Assembly (NCBI GenBank): GCA_024349245.1
Contig: JALDNG010000718.1
Location: forward strand, 1-64,000
Reading direction: 5' to 3'
Length of the DNA: 64,000 bases
Source: Neodontobutis hainanensis
Lineage: Eukaryota; Chordata; Actinopteri; Gobiiformes; Odontobutidae
The notes below the pieces were generated by a model. The model was not told the DNA's origin. It saw nothing but the letters and a program-made list of their open reading frames with translations, and did no database searches. Below, one piece after another: positions 13,620-26,175 of this stretch. The translations under genes and the position numbers were made by a program. Numbering within the stretch: position 1 is the first letter of the stretch; every line of letters starts with the position of its first letter.

Positions 13620-16540
13620 TTATTTTTGTTGTCTATAAATATTATTTACAATTTATAGAGAAGATTTATATCTTATAATCTAACTAACATAGTAATCATG
13701 TAAAATAAAACAAGTAAAAAATTTTGCCTTTAGTTTAAATCCATATTATTTATTTCTAAGTTGAGAAATATGATCAGAATAAAAATCATGAGGTATCAAA
13801 AATTCCCAATTGTATATCAAAAAAATTAATGCAACTTTTTCATTCCGTTTTAAATTTTTCATTTATTTTTCAATAAAAACTTCTAAATTTTATCAGAATT
13901 TATCACATTCATAACAATTTATTTAAAAAGCGTGTAAGAATCTTTGAGATTTAATTTGCTTGAAATTCCAGTCGAAATTATTTTTGTTAAATTAAAGACA
14001 TTTTAATTTCGCACACTTATTTAAAATATCATATTTAAATAATATTTTATGATCAATTATTAGTTTGTAAACAGTTTTCCCAAAATATTTCTGAATACTT
14101 CAATGGTACAGATAGTATTGGTTTTTATAATTTGATGATATTAAACAGTTCTTAAGGTTTTAGTATATCCTTTTACAAAACCTGCTCAATGAATAAATTT
14201 AATTACTATTTAATAAAGGGTCGAAATTTTTTATATTTGACAAAATTATTCCAAAATTATATCTGGTAACTGTTAAACATTTAAATTAGAGTTTTATGAA
14301 TAAATCTTTTAATTTAATCAGGGAGAATATCTTCAATCTTCCAGATATTTTTATACCTCATCAATAATTATTTATTTTTCCCAGAAATGAATGAATTTTA
14401 GCTGTAAAATCATGTTGAAGCAAACTTCTGTAAATTTTCCCTATTAATTATTTTCTGCAATTCGTCGATAGTTGACATTTTTTCAGTTTTTTATCATATT
14501 AAACGACACTATAAATGAGCCTACAGAAAAATCGTTCGATCCAAAATGAGCCTACACAATACCTGAATGACATCTTGGTTACAGTTTTCATAAATTCAAC
14601 GACGAAATTTTTCTAGGATGCGTAATATATTGTTCAATTATTATTTAAATACTTCTTCCTTCTATTTTCACATAAGCAGAATCAATTGATATAATAGCAC
14701 GAGAAGATAAATAAAATGAAAAAAAATTTTTATTTAAATCTTAATAATGGGAGAAATCGTGTGGAATGGTGTTTATTGATCGTTTTATATTTATCATAGA
14801 ATCCGAGCTCCAGTATTAAGATATGGCGTTGGATCAGTTGATTACTGAAAATACTCATGTATTATATGAAAAATCAAACGGGATTTACCAATTAAATTTG
14901 ATTTACTTTTTGTGTAGTTATCTTGATTTTATGAATTTTCTTCCTCGGATTATATCTGGTCCGTTCATTTAACGAAAAATAGTTTGAATTGTTTTCTTAT
15001 TTTTTGTTGTATTCATGCGCATATAAAGGATAAAATCAAGAAGAGTTATCTTGAATCACATTATTAGAGAGCTATGTAGTTCATAATTTAAATTTGTCCT
15101 TTTCCTAACTATTACACTTTACTGTCCGTTTTTAGAATCCAAGATTTTTAAATAAACCATGAAACTAACTGAATATTATAAAGAGAAACGAAAGCTAATT
15201 TTAAAAATCAGATAAACTCACATAAAATAGAGAGGCTTTTTCCATGTTTGCGATTATTCTTTTCTTTTAACAATTTGAAATATTTAAGTTTCTTTTTTTT
15301 AAATTCAAAGAGTGATTGTTTGTTGGATATCAGTTATCACCCATTTTCACCTATACTTGATTTTAAAAAATAATCTAAATAGTATGTCAATTTTACCGTT
15401 ACGTTATATGAATTTCACTCATCAAAAAGTATTTTAAATCCATATAATTTTAACCTTTAAAATTCTTATAATAAATTCATCCATTTTCATCTGTACTTTA
15501 AACATGATGTTTGTGATTTAAAATATCAGTCTATAAAATTCAATTTTCAAAATACAAGATAAGCAAACATATACAAAATTCTTAGAACTTGTATCAAAAT
15601 TTAATACATCCATTATTTTATTAACATATACGAGGATTAAGGTTAAAGGTAATCGATCTTAAAAATATATTTATATCATTGAAAATTGTTAATCTTCAAA
15701 ATAATTGATAAAAAGTATAAAAATACTCATTGACTCATAATTATAAAATATTTGAAGCTCGTCTTTCATTTAAAACAATAATTGTTTTGATTTTAGATAT
15801 TTTATAAAATTTGAGAAAGGTTCAAGACTTCAAATCTCAATAAAATCGATAAATCAAAAAGCGAATTTTAAAAAGCATTAAAAAAACGAATAGATCTAAT
15901 CATAAAAAGGCTAGATACATCTTTTTTAATTTATTATTTACACAACTTTTAACTTTATGAATTTTAGTGCATGATCATATCAATGTTAACGTAAATGTTT
16001 GATAACTTTATCAATCAAATATTAAATGTGACAAATATAAAAATGATAAATAAAGAAAGATATGCCAATATACCACACAAATGTTTGAGTTTTTTGGAAA
16101 AAGATGAATCCTATCTTGATAGACTGAGTCATATAAAGTTGAGAAAGGAATAACGTCAAATCAACAAATTATAAAGAGGATAAAAACTCAAAATGGTTTC
16201 TTTTGATGTATTTAAGCAGTAAAAATAACAGCGTGAATATTTTTTGTTAATATTTGGACAGAAACTGGTTATGGTGGTTGAAACCACTTCAAAATACTGT
16301 AATGCTAAATTCGATATTGAATTTAAGGAATTTTATGCATTTCAGGCCAAATTAATTAATTCTGGAAATTTCAAAAATTTCATAAACTGTCGATTTTTTC
16401 AACTTAAAAAGGCAAAAAATCAGATATATTTATGAGAAAGAGTTAAAAATTAAACATTCATAAATCTTCAAACAACTTATTAAAATATACGTTTAAAACT
16501 TTAATTCACAAAAGCCCTCTAAAAGGTGAAAATTATCAGA
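13620..16540. other. AT-rich intergenic stretch with a short direct repeat
   Basis: No convincing gene. A 13-bp direct repeat AAATGAGCCTACA occurs at 14513-14525 and 14544-14556 (31 bp apart). A CATGCGCA octamer lies at 15014-15021. Other ORFs, including one of 63 codons at 16244-16435, look like chance. Confidence 0.5.
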
Positions 16541-16859
16541 GAATTAGAAAAGGTTAATTGATCTAAAATAATAAATATCTTGAATTTTATTTTGTTTTAT
16601 AAATATTAATTCGTTTCTCTTTTTACTAAATAGCACAACTTTCCTTGTGTATTTTAAATAAAGCATTTTTAGCTTTGATCTGAGATAAGTGGATTTAAAT
16701 ACTATTCCAAAGATTCTATTGAATTTATTATACTTTTCCAAAAACCTTAGACCAATAAGAACTCCACACCGAATACACGTCCTCACATCATACAAAATGA
16801 GGCTTCGGCAGAGCTGTTGATACGATAAAAACGTACTGAAAATGTTTTGTGGCTCAAAT

Positions 16860-17864
16860 TCAACATGAGCTCCAATATGCCCTCTGAAATCTAGAATTCT
16901 GATTATTCTTATTTAGTTTGTGTATACTGACGAGATATTGCATAACCTCACCAAATTCTCGAAAGGTATTTATTTGCTGTAAAGGTAATTCTGTATCAAT
17001 ATTTTTATGGTTCATTGCAAACTCAGGAGTTTCGAAATGAGATAAAATGCTTAACTCTACCAAAATATTATCAATAAATAGAATTTCATTTTCGTCAGAT
17101 ATTAGAAATTTAAAGTGTTTAAAAATGTTATTTTTATCGAATTCTTTTATCATTGTAAATCGTGGACGATGATTTTTCCTCCAATTGTGTAGACTGTTAT
17201 AATTTTTATCAATAGAATCACTTTCGGTCAAATACTCAGTTCGATGCTCTTCCAAACTTCGAACCGGATCATGCTCAATCTCTTGTTGATTTAGTTTAGC
17301 AAGAAATCGAGGTGAAGGCTCGACTTTTAATTTTATCGATTCTGTCATACGTCTCGTATAACTTTTTTGTAATTCTTTTGAATTATCTTGTAAATTTTTT
17401 CGAATGAATTTTATTTTATTCTTCAACGTATTTTTCGACTCATATTGCTTCTTTCCCATGTAAAGAGGACGCTTTATTGAGTAAAAATTGTAAATAGAAG
17501 GGATATTTTTTAGAAATGAGTGTAGATGCTTCTTCTGAACTCGATAATATTTCTTGAATCTTGAATTCGACTTCGAGGAAATAATAGCCACGTTATCTTG
17601 ATGCAAGGGTTTTTTCTTTGAACTAGCGTAATAGATAACATTATCACGTGTAGTCGAAGCTTTATTAGGTAAATTTTTAAAGTGAGTATCAGTTTGTGAA
17701 ATCTTCGAGGATAGCTTATTCTCGCCCAAACCATTATGTGGAAATATTTCATTTGAATTTAAGTGGTCAATGGCTGTTTTCGTTTTATCATCATTCTGTT
17801 TTGGACAAATGAAGATTGATCGATTAATTTCAAATATGAAGAAAAAATATATCTCAATGAACAT
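16860..17864 (-). CDS. Single-exon hypothetical protein, 334 aa, lineage-specific
   Basis: The longest intact single frame in the window apart from PEPCK. It starts at ATG 17864 with a hydrophobic N-terminus (MFIEIYFFFIFEINRSIF), which could be a signal peptide or anchor. The rest is hydrophilic, rich in Lys, Asn and Ser, basic in the middle (about residues 100-200) and more mixed towards the end. No domain, catalytic motif or coiled coil was recognised. A CATGCGCA octamer lies about 230 bp upstream at 18096-18103. Splicing out a 29-nt GT...AG intron that overlaps the stop codon would extend the protein by at least 19 residues (LRFYRINSSAEASFCMM follows), so the 3' end may lie further down. 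An uninterrupted kilobase frame is unlikely by chance in DNA this AT-rich; function unknown. Confidence 0.65.
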   Translation of the reverse strand: MFIEIYFFFIFEINRSIFICPKQNDDKTKTAIDHLNSNEIFPHNGLGENKLSSKISQTDTHFKNLPNKASTTRDNVIYYASSKKKPLHQDNVAIISSKSNSRFKKYYRVQKKHLHSFLKNIPSIYNFYSIKRPLYMGKKQYESKNTLKNKIKFIRKNLQDNSKELQKSYTRRMTESIKLKVEPSPRFLAKLNQQEIEHDPVRSLEEHRTEYLTESDSIDKNYNSLHNWRKNHRPRFTMIKEFDKNNIFKHFKFLISDENEILFIDNILVELSILSHFETPEFAMNHKNIDTELPLQQINTFREFGEVMQYLVSIHKLNKNNQNSRFQRAYWSSC

Positions 17865-17879
17865 TAAAATCTTCGTATA

Positions 17880-20800
17880 AAAATCCCTTTGTTCGTTATG
17901 GCGCGTGAAATTTTTAAAAGATTTATAAAATTATCACAAATACTCTGATTCTTACATTTAAGATTGAAAAAATAAAAAAATTTCTTCATGTAAACGACAG
18001 CTCATAAATGAGCATGGCACTGACGTACTTTATTTTCACGATTAAAATTTATGACGTGATAAACTATAATAAAATTTTTATTATCATTTTGATAACATGC
18101 GCAACGTTTGTAAACAACGATAAATATTGCTATTTGTATTACTATTGATGGATAGTTTTTAACCTCATGATACATCCACTCCCTTTATCATTTGATACGT
18201 TTGCAATTTTAAACTTGTCATTGAGGAAAATTCATGTGTATTTTATAAAATAAGCTCAATCGTCTACTATTGTGCAGTTATCTTTTGTAAGGAAATAAAA
18301 TAAGAACGCTATTCGGTAAAGAATTATAACAATCAATATTATTAGGTTTAGAGGGAAAATATTTGTTATTTTTATAATCTTAATCTTAACTTTTCTTTGT
18401 TTGATGATTGTTATATACACCATTTTAGATATTTTTTATAAAATGCATTTTTACCTCAATTTTATTTCAAGAATTATAAGTTCAACCTGGCTTAAATTGA
18501 AGCCTGGTTCAAATAACAGGGTTTTTAATCACTGTTGCCCAAAAGACCATTCCAGAATTACTTGAGATTAACTTTAATTAAGCCTCTGGTTGAGCTTCAC
18601 CAGAAACCCAAAAAATTTTTATATATATATATATTCATAAAACGATATGATTTTAGTGAACTTTTTCTGTCTTTATAAACTTTTAAACAGACCATTTTTT
18701 CACTTTAAGTGTCAATTTACTCGCTTTCAGAACTAGCCTGTTTCGACTATTTAATAATTACGTAATAATATCATACATGATTCTGAGGAAATTAAAAAAG
18801 CGTAATCGATCATTAACTTTATGCAGAAGGACAAAATTTAACGAAACAATTTTTGAAAGTTTTCAATCATTTATGTCAAAATCTAATTCAATATAAACAG
18901 CTTTTCACTTTAATCGATTAGGCTTTTGATTTATAAGAATAATTATGGCCTTTGATCAACAGACAATTTTTTTCCTATCAACAGTCACACTCATATTTTT
19001 TCCCTCTTTAAAGAATAAAAAAACTTCAACCCAGGCGATCAAAAACAAGTAATTCTGAAAAAATAAAACATTGTAAACAAATGATTTTTATCGTATTCGT
19101 AAGCTGAAAACAACTCTTTGACGATATTGAGAAAAACATTCTCTCGTTATAAATTAAATCGTTCGACAATTAGATGAACGAACTTTAACTAAAATTAATT
19201 GAGTTTTATGGGTTAGGTTAATTTTAATCTGAATAAGTTTCCACCTGTCATATCGTTTGATAACTATTTGTTAATTTTCCTATTAGCTAATAATTTAAGA
19301 CAAATTTGAAGTCATCCACCCTTGGCTTTGCCAATGAATTCTACTCTAGTAATCTTTTCTAAAGTATAATTTTCCAATTATCAAACTATTTTTATGTGCA
19401 TTCTATGAATTCGTTGGTAATTTTAAGATTAAAAGATTTTTACTGAAAAATTCCTCAATCACGATTTGGTGCTAAGATAAGCGAAAATTTAATGTGGTGA
19501 AATGTTAATACTGGCTATCCTAAGCTTTGCAGTCTTATTTTATTTTTCCTCAAATTTATAATTTATAAATCAACCATATAATTGAAATTAAATTAAAAAT
19601 TGTATTTTTGTGATATTTACTGATTTTATAAAGATTTGATTGGCAGAATGAAGCCATAAGTTTGGTTAAGACCATTTTTAATATAGCTCAAAAATCTTTT
19701 GAAATTAATAGAACTTACTTTATATATCGAAAAAATGTAAGCTTGTAAGTTAAAGATATTTCAATAATCACCTTAAACTCGTTAAGAAGATGATAAAAAC
19801 ATGATTTATTTAATAGCAGCCGAAGTTATAAATAAAATTTCTTACTAATTATCCTTTTTTATTAAAAGTGAAATTCTTTGAATTTTGTAATGATTAAATG
19901 CAATTTATAAGTCAGAAAAAATAATTTTTTCTTCGTTATTTATACGTCTTGAAGCGTAGATGAGAAATCCGCATATTATTAAAATTTACAATAATTCGAA
20001 CCAAAAATATTTCCATTTTTACTGTAAGCTAGAGTTTCATAATTTCTATTCCATGTATATGAACAAATTTAATATCTTATTGTGTTAAATTTTCATCAGA
20101 TTGATTTTTTAATTGAACCATAAAACTAGAAAATCTATGTTTTAAAAAGCCCTGACATAGTTGCGAATTCATTGTGACTTGTTCTTTTTTTAATTGGTCA
20201 GTCGAGTTTAATTATTTTTGCGTGTTTTATAAGTTAAATCTTTTTAAAAATGTTTTTAACTTTCGATGAATTTGACATCTGGATTCAGTATTAGCTCACT
20301 TAATAGTTGGCTTTCCTATAAGACAGCATGTGTGTTTTATTTCTTCTCCTATAAGAATAAAACGGAGATTAAAACCTACTTATTTTATGTGGAACTTTAT
20401 AGTATCATTAAATAAACGCGGAGTTAACTTAAAAATATATCGCTCATCTTTGAAAGAATACTTGTAATTACAATAATTAAAATATGGTTTAAAAACTAAA
20501 AGTATTAAAAGAAACTATTTTACCCATAGATTGATTAAATTATTAAAATACTTGAGGATATTTAAATTCTTACATATGATTGGTTGTTTTTCTGTTTTAT
20601 ACAATGTCAAAACGATGATGAAAACCTGCATCAGAATAAAAATAATTTTCTTGAAGAATATAAATTCGAATAAAATTTTGATAAGAAAATATTCTTGGAC
20701 GAATTCCTAAGTCTTCAATATATATCTTTAAAATTATCATCAAGAAGTTATATTTTTAATAATTTTCCAGTTAATTTTAATCCATCTTAAATAGTATTAG

Positions 20801-21200
20801 AACAATTTTTTCATTTTTAATCATTTGTTAAAAGTTATAAATTATTAAATTATTAGTAAACGATAACTCTTCAAAGTATTTGGTGATCCCAGAGACAATA
20901 TCATAGATAGCCTATCTTAATACAGATAAATCATTAATATATGCAATAACATAAATAAGCTTGATTATTTAATTTATATATAAACGAGTTATAATCCTAT
21001 TTAAACATTATCATTTTAAAAAATACAAATGTTTTAATAAATTTAAAAATGTGTTTTGAAAAATTTAATTTTTAAATTATATTCGACATTGTAATATGGC
21101 GAAAGTAAAAGCTATTACCGATGTACGATTTCTTGCAATAATTATTTTTACAACAAGAAATGTTTGAAAAATTAATTTAAATAAATAAAAATGTCTGATG
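17880..21200. other. AT-rich intergenic stretch with a hairpin and a TA microsatellite
   Basis: No gene seen. At 18484-18509 a 10-bp inverted repeat with one mismatch (AACCTGGCTT / AAGCCTGGTT, 6-nt loop) stands out from the AT background. A short (TA)n run lies near 18620-18635. A CATGCGCA octamer is at 18096-18103. Confidence 0.5.
18096..18103. promoter_or_regulatory. CATGCGCA octamer upstream of the 334-aa gene
   Basis: CATGCGCA, one of at least nine copies (either strand) in the window; this one is about 230 bp upstream of the start of the gene at 16860-17864. It resembles half of the NRF-1 site known from animals (YGCGCAYGCGCR). That it works as a promoter element is inference. Confidence 0.3.
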
Positions 21201-21221
21201 TTGTCAGATAATCATCAAATG

Positions 21222-21239
21222 GAACATTCTAGAATGTTC
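21222..21239. promoter_or_regulatory. Perfect four-unit heat-shock element (HSF site)
   Basis: GAACATTCTAGAATGTTC is an 18-bp perfect palindrome that reads GAA-nn-TTC-nn-GAA-nn-TTC, exactly four alternating nGAAn pentamers as bound by heat-shock factor trimers. It is followed by an unusually GC-rich patch and a weaker second site (GAACGTACTAGAAC near 21263). No heat-shock gene was found nearby: a Tc1/mariner relic lies to the right and AT-rich DNA to the left. It could be the promoter of a lost gene or belong to a transposon. Confidence 0.6.
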
Positions 21240-21539
21240 TCCACCGCGGCCGTCCAGGGAGAACGTACTAGAACTATCTCGTAGCTTTATTTGACTACTT
21301 ACAAATATCATCAAACTACTTACAGATGTCGTAACCACACAATAATTGTACGAATAGTAGTCGCCATTTAAAGAAATTAGTATTAATCCGTATACTTTTT
21401 GCGGTAAAGTTAAAATAACGTTTTTGGAAATAAATGAAAGAATAATAAATTTATTGTTGGAAAGGTATTCGTGTATTTCTCCGCTATTCGTGCATTTAAA
21501 TAAATGGTCTAGTGTTTTACATTCAAAAGACCCTCAATG

Positions 21540-22720
21540 GTCAAAAGTAATTGTTATAAATTTTTTACAAATTAGTTCCCTCGATTGAATTTCGTTCTTT
21601 GCACAGCCACGAATATCCATATTTTTCCAAAGTGAAAAACAGTTTTCAATCGGATTCAAAAACTGACTTTAGACTTTGAGATACTTAATTATATTGAACT
21701 ATTTCGGTTCCTCTCTCAATCCTCTATAATTGTGAATTCTGGCATTTTCTATGATAAAAATTGAAGAAAAACTTCCCTTTATTTCACAATCGGCTTTCAG
21801 GTTTCTCAGAGCTTCTCTGGAATCGTCGTTGACAGATCTCTAATGAACTTTGTGATGTAGCATCTCATTACTGTAAGTTGCTGTCTCTACAGAAATACTT
21901 CGAATTGTAAAGGCTGCTACAGCCGCAAACGCTAATTTTGGCTTTTATTAATGTCCCTGCTGGGTCTAATTACCACCATTAACCCAACTTTATCGAGAAA
22001 ACGAAGTTAAGATCGCCGTTTTGAGTTTCCATACCACGATAAATCAAAGTATATGCTGCTCAAGCCTCTATTGTTGTGTTCATATTTCTACTCTCAGGTA
22101 TCAAAGTTATGTTTTTCAAGGTATATTGAAATTTAAGCAACTATGTGTCAATTGTATTCAGGGATAATCTTACCGAAATATTTTTCAATACACAATTTGG
22201 AAGTTCTACCAAATTAACAGTACATTCTTGATCGACATGATCGAGTTGCTGCTTTTTTCCTTATTGGTAAGTTAAGAGCGCCTATCCCCACCACCCTTTG
22301 ATTGAAATATGCCTTTCCTTTATTTAATCTTTTTGAAGGATACTTTTCCTAGTTTGGATGTTCCTAGCAAATATCGAAGCTTAAGCAGACACTGAATGGC
22401 TTTCAAGTGTTTTTTCAACCATTCATTCCTCTTCTTTGTTTAAAAAATTGTTTATTTTAATTAGATTGTGCCTCGCCTGGTTCTTTACGAAATTGTGTTT
22501 TCCCCTTCTGCGTTACGAGTTCATTCATTTCTAATGTCTTTATCAATTTAGCCCGACGTGAAGACCGTGATGTCTTAAATTTGGCTTTGAAAGTCTTCCA
22601 TTATTAATTATAAAAGATTATGGATACGATCTTGATGTATTTTGTGTTACTAATAAGGGAATCAATTTCGATGTCTGCAGTGCGATTGGTTATTTCTGCA
22701 AACTACATGGTAAGAGTTTG
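21540..22720 (-). mobile_element. Decayed Tc1/mariner (IS630-type, DDE_3) transposase
   Basis: Read from about 22700 down, in several frames. The N-terminal part gives RRGGDRRS and YTLKNITLIPESRN-type blocks typical of the paired helix-turn-helix region. Around 22000 a segment matches the 'R..RG' block before the first catalytic region, then FIIENARIHN matches the 'IDNA.iH' block holding the second catalytic Asp (here Glu-Asn), and near 21600 LNPIENCFSLWKN matches the 'LNPIE..FS.wK' block with the catalytic Glu. All are broken by frameshifts and stops. A homologous copy lies at 28680-29830. I did not identify the terminal inverted repeats. Confidence 0.75.
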
Positions 22721-23099
22721 GAAAGAACTTCAAAGCGTACGTTATTTATTGAAATGTACTTGTATAAAGAGCTCCATTTGATAAATTAAATTTAACTGGT
22801 ATTTACAGGAAGTCGATTTAAAAGAAGAAATTATAAGTTAAAATATTTTCTAGAAATTTTATGAACTTAAAATTTATCAATTTGATAGCAAAAATTATCA
22901 ACTTGATCACGAAACCTTATACGTCCATATAGAGGGGCATAATTAATTCTAAATCAATTTTCCTTTAAGTTGACGTTTCTAACAAGAATTTAAAAAACTC
23001 TTTCGGAAATATATCAAACTTATACCTTAAAATGCAACCATAGAAATATAAAATACGCAAGCTAGCACTTTTAGAAAATAAGATACCCGAATTTACAGA

Positions 23100-23740
23100 C
23101 AAGAAGTTCAGTCTTAATGAGAAAATATGTTACTAATATCAAAGCTAGGAATGGCAAAATAAAATCAAGAAATGCCCTGGAAGATGCATCAAATGTCGTT
23201 CATAACCCAAAACTGACGAGAATAAAACCAAAAATATGTACGCTCTTAATCAATCTGTTTTAACATGATTCGTACAGATCATGGGCCAAAATGTTCATAA
23301 AGGTGACTTACTTCTGAGATAAAAGACCAAAGGGATGGCGAAAATATCTGGGAATAGAGAATTTTCGAGCTCGTAATAGATGGTTTATGTGTTTTCTTAA
23401 AGATACAAGTTAACCTTAAAAAGCATGACACGGAAGACCGGCTAGGTGCAAATTGTTGAATTTGGAGGTTGTGGGAAGAAGTATTGAAAAAATGTATTTG
23501 GAAATATGAACCTTCTAACGTTAATATGTTGATGAAACAGACCTTTTGTGGCAGGTATTACCTCATAAGACTCATACATTCATACATAAGGGACGAACAC
23601 TGGACTGATGGAGAAAAAGTAAATATCGAGTCACGGTTTTCGTGGGTGCAAATATAACTGTCAATATCTTCTCGAGATGGCTCGGGGATCGGGAAACAGG
23701 ACTTAACACACTTATAGAAAATTTTTAGTTTTTGTTGATA
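23100..23740 (+). mobile_element. Decayed Tigger/pogo transposase (CENP-B HTH plus DDE_1)
   Basis: Across shifting plus-strand frames the order of a pogo-family transposase is visible. First comes QNVHKGDLLLR, like the 'QNVPISGPLLKEKA' block; then a segment near 23360 like the 'FKAS.GWL..F' block of the CENP-B-type DNA-binding domain; then at about 23520 a NVDETDLLWQVLPHKT block matching 'NvDEtglfwk.lP.kT', with the first catalytic Asp. The WWRKSKYRVTVFVGANIT segment matches 'G.KkskeRlTvllgaN'. Stops and frameshifts show it is dead. The 3' part is missing or unrecognisable. Confidence 0.8.
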
Positions 23741-24807
23741 AATGTACGACTCATCAATTAAATCTTAAATTTGAAAATATTTAATTAAATTTTTTCTTCA
23801 GAATACTACAGTATAGCACAAACAATGTATGATAAAGTCATAAATCGAAATTAGAAAGTTATCATTTGCGTCTTTTGTGGCGAACAGTAAAAGCAATAAA
23901 TTACAGAAGCCTATTAAACTTCATTCTTTTTGATGCATATCAAATTCTCATCAAAACATGTTATCCTGTGAGTACATAAAAAATTTGTTGTTGATCAAGG
24001 ATGAGTATAACCTACCCTGGCTTCTTTTTAAGAAAGTTTACTTACAAATACACAGCATAAAAATTACTGTGTGTTAAGGTAAGTCAACATCCCTGATCAG
24101 TAAAGATACTTTGAGGATAAAAATGTGTTCTATGAGGAAATTATTTCAAAATGTTGGTATTAAGAATTTAAACGAAATCAAACAGTATGTTAATTTTGAT
24201 GATTGTTTTTGTCAACCAGCAACTAAATAATAGCTTTATTATGAATTTATAGGAGATACTAGAATTTTCCGTTTAACTACTCTAAAATGACACTCGTGAT
24301 GATTCTGATGAACAAAATGAAGCAAAAATAATTTCAAGTCGATGCAATTTTTATATGTTTTCGACATTTTTCGTAATTTTGAAGAATAGCAATAATTATT
24401 AAAATAAATTAAAATTATGAGATCAACATTATGATATCATTGCCAAGTGTCGTTAAAAAGTTGAAAAACTAATTTTTTAATATAACATCAGAAAATTGTT
24501 TTTTAATTATTATATTTTTCAAAATACGTGCAAGCAATCTTTATTATGTTTGAAGATTTTTACCCTTTTCAAATAATTTCTTTGTGCGGTGGTAGCAAGA
24601 TTCATAAAATTTTAAGTCACCCCTCTCTTATCGTTTCTTGGCTCATTACACCTGAAAAGGCGCTATTTCTTTCTCAAACAATATTATATTTTATTAATCA
24701 AAATTTCCCATTTAGTGTTTCTAGGAATAAGGCGCATTTCTTGTTTCCGCAGCTATCATGTTGAAGTATTTTTTTACAATTCTCTTTTATGATTAAACTC
24801 AAAATAA

Positions 24808-24878
24808 AGTCGAAGCTCCCTATAACGCCACTTTTGTCAGATCTCAACAGGGGACAATTGAAGGGAGGTTCGGCTATA
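24808..24878. repeat. Small inverted-repeat element resembling pogo/Tigger termini
   Basis: TCGAAGCTCCCTATAA at 24810-24825 faces an inverted partner ending GGGAGGTTCGGCT at about 24863-24875. The 'gaaccTCcctATAAcg' style is typical of pogo/Tigger terminal repeats. The two ends are only about 70 bp apart, so this is a tiny non-coding derivative or two abutting termini, probably related to the Tigger relic about 1 kb to the left. Confidence 0.45.
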
Positions 24879-25504
24879 CATTAATGAGCCATTAAAGGAT
24901 TTTGGAATAAAAATGCGGTGATGTTGATAAAAAAATTTCACAAAGAAATTAGAAAATATTTATTGTTTTTTAATTTAGGTCGAATGAACCTCGGCGATGT
25001 TTCTCGCATTTTGCTCAATAGGCGATAAAAATAAATAAATTTACGTCGTGCGCAGTGATCAGATAATAATTTCCATTTATTAATACTGTACAAGAATGTA
25101 ATGAAAAATAATTTTCATTGTAATAAATTTTATTATTAACTCTGAAATAATTTATTCATGTCAGAAGTGATTTTAAATGAAATCTATTTCGATATTTAAT
25201 AGCAATAGTTGCAAAATAACCTGAGGATTTTCGGAATTTTAATATCAAAAATAAAAATAGATTTTTTCATAAATTTTAATTTTTGTTAATTCCATAACAT
25301 TAATGGTTTTTGCTTACTCATATGATGCTAATTACGTTAATTTATTATTGTCGCCGAATGTATGTTTATTTAATCATTCTGTTATTCTTACTTATATTAC
25401 CCGATTTTTCATCTGACAGGCATTCTTATACTCTAAAATCTCCATTCGTAAGTATTTATATCACAAAAAACTTTTTACTTTAAAAATAGACCATTGATAA
25501 AATC

Positions 25505-25729
25505 GTGTACTGGTTACCTGTGATCATTTTATTGAGCAATATCAATTTAAAAACAGAGCATAGAGCTTATTTAAAGAAAAAATATCGGAGTGCATTAAAT
25601 AAAATAAATGGCCGGTATACATTTAATGATCCAGAACTCGTCGAAAATATTAATTCTATGACAGTTAACGAAGAAGCAAGATTCCGCATAGCCTATAATT
25701 ACATTCTGGATCGCGTTGTAATCTTGTAA
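25505..25729 (+). CDS. Doubtful small ORF, 74 codons
   Basis: The frame begins with GTG rather than ATG. The second half, from about residue 20, has a protein-like mixture of charged and polar residues (LNKINGRYTFNDPELVENIN), but there is no motif I recognise and no clear splice partner. It may be an exon of an unidentified gene, a transposon fragment or chance. Confidence 0.2.
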   Translation: MYWLPVIILLSNINLKTEHRAYLKKKYRSALNKINGRYTFNDPELVENINSMTVNEEARFRIAYNYILDRVVIL

Positions 25730-26022
25730 CTGAGCATAGAATGGAATGGGACAGATGAATATTCTTGATAATGCAAATGCTGAGGGAGGAATTTGTAAAA
25801 TGTTTAATGATGAATACCCTTCCGTACATATTCATGTTTATATTTCATTAATTTTAGTTGTGTTTTCGATTGATTCGTGAGCTTGCCGCCTTTGAGCATT
25901 CGAACCCTGTATTCTCTCATTTCTAAAATCTAGAAAGACTTTAAACACGCTGTTTGCCATTTACCGTTGTCTAAAGGGGCTTTACGGAACAATATTGAGC
26001 AAAGGTGGTGGTAGTTTTAAAT

Positions 26023-26175
26023 ATGAATTATTTAAGTGGAGGAAAGATGGAAGAAATACCAAGAAGTTTTCTTCTTGCCGAACATAACGACTATTTTCCA
26101 AAAGTTCACGGTTTGGAAAGAACACCGCCTTCAACGTCTGAGTTAAAGCTTAAAAAATATACTTATATCAACTAG
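26023..26175 (+). CDS. Doubtful small ORF, 50 aa
   Basis: ATG-started, non-AT-biased codons; it encodes a hydrophilic peptide including EEIPRSFLLAEHNDYFPK and ERTPPSTSELK. The composition looks more coding-like than the surroundings. No family recognised, no signal peptide, and no neighbouring exon joined with confidence. Confidence 0.25.
   Translation: MNYLSGGKMEEIPRSFLLAEHNDYFPKVHGLERTPPSTSELKLKKYTYIN

Noticed and set aside
21241..21262. Possible vector or polylinker contamination in the GC-rich patch after the heat-shock element
   Set aside because: The order of sites does not match a common polylinker, and both flanks continue as native AT-rich and transposon sequence.
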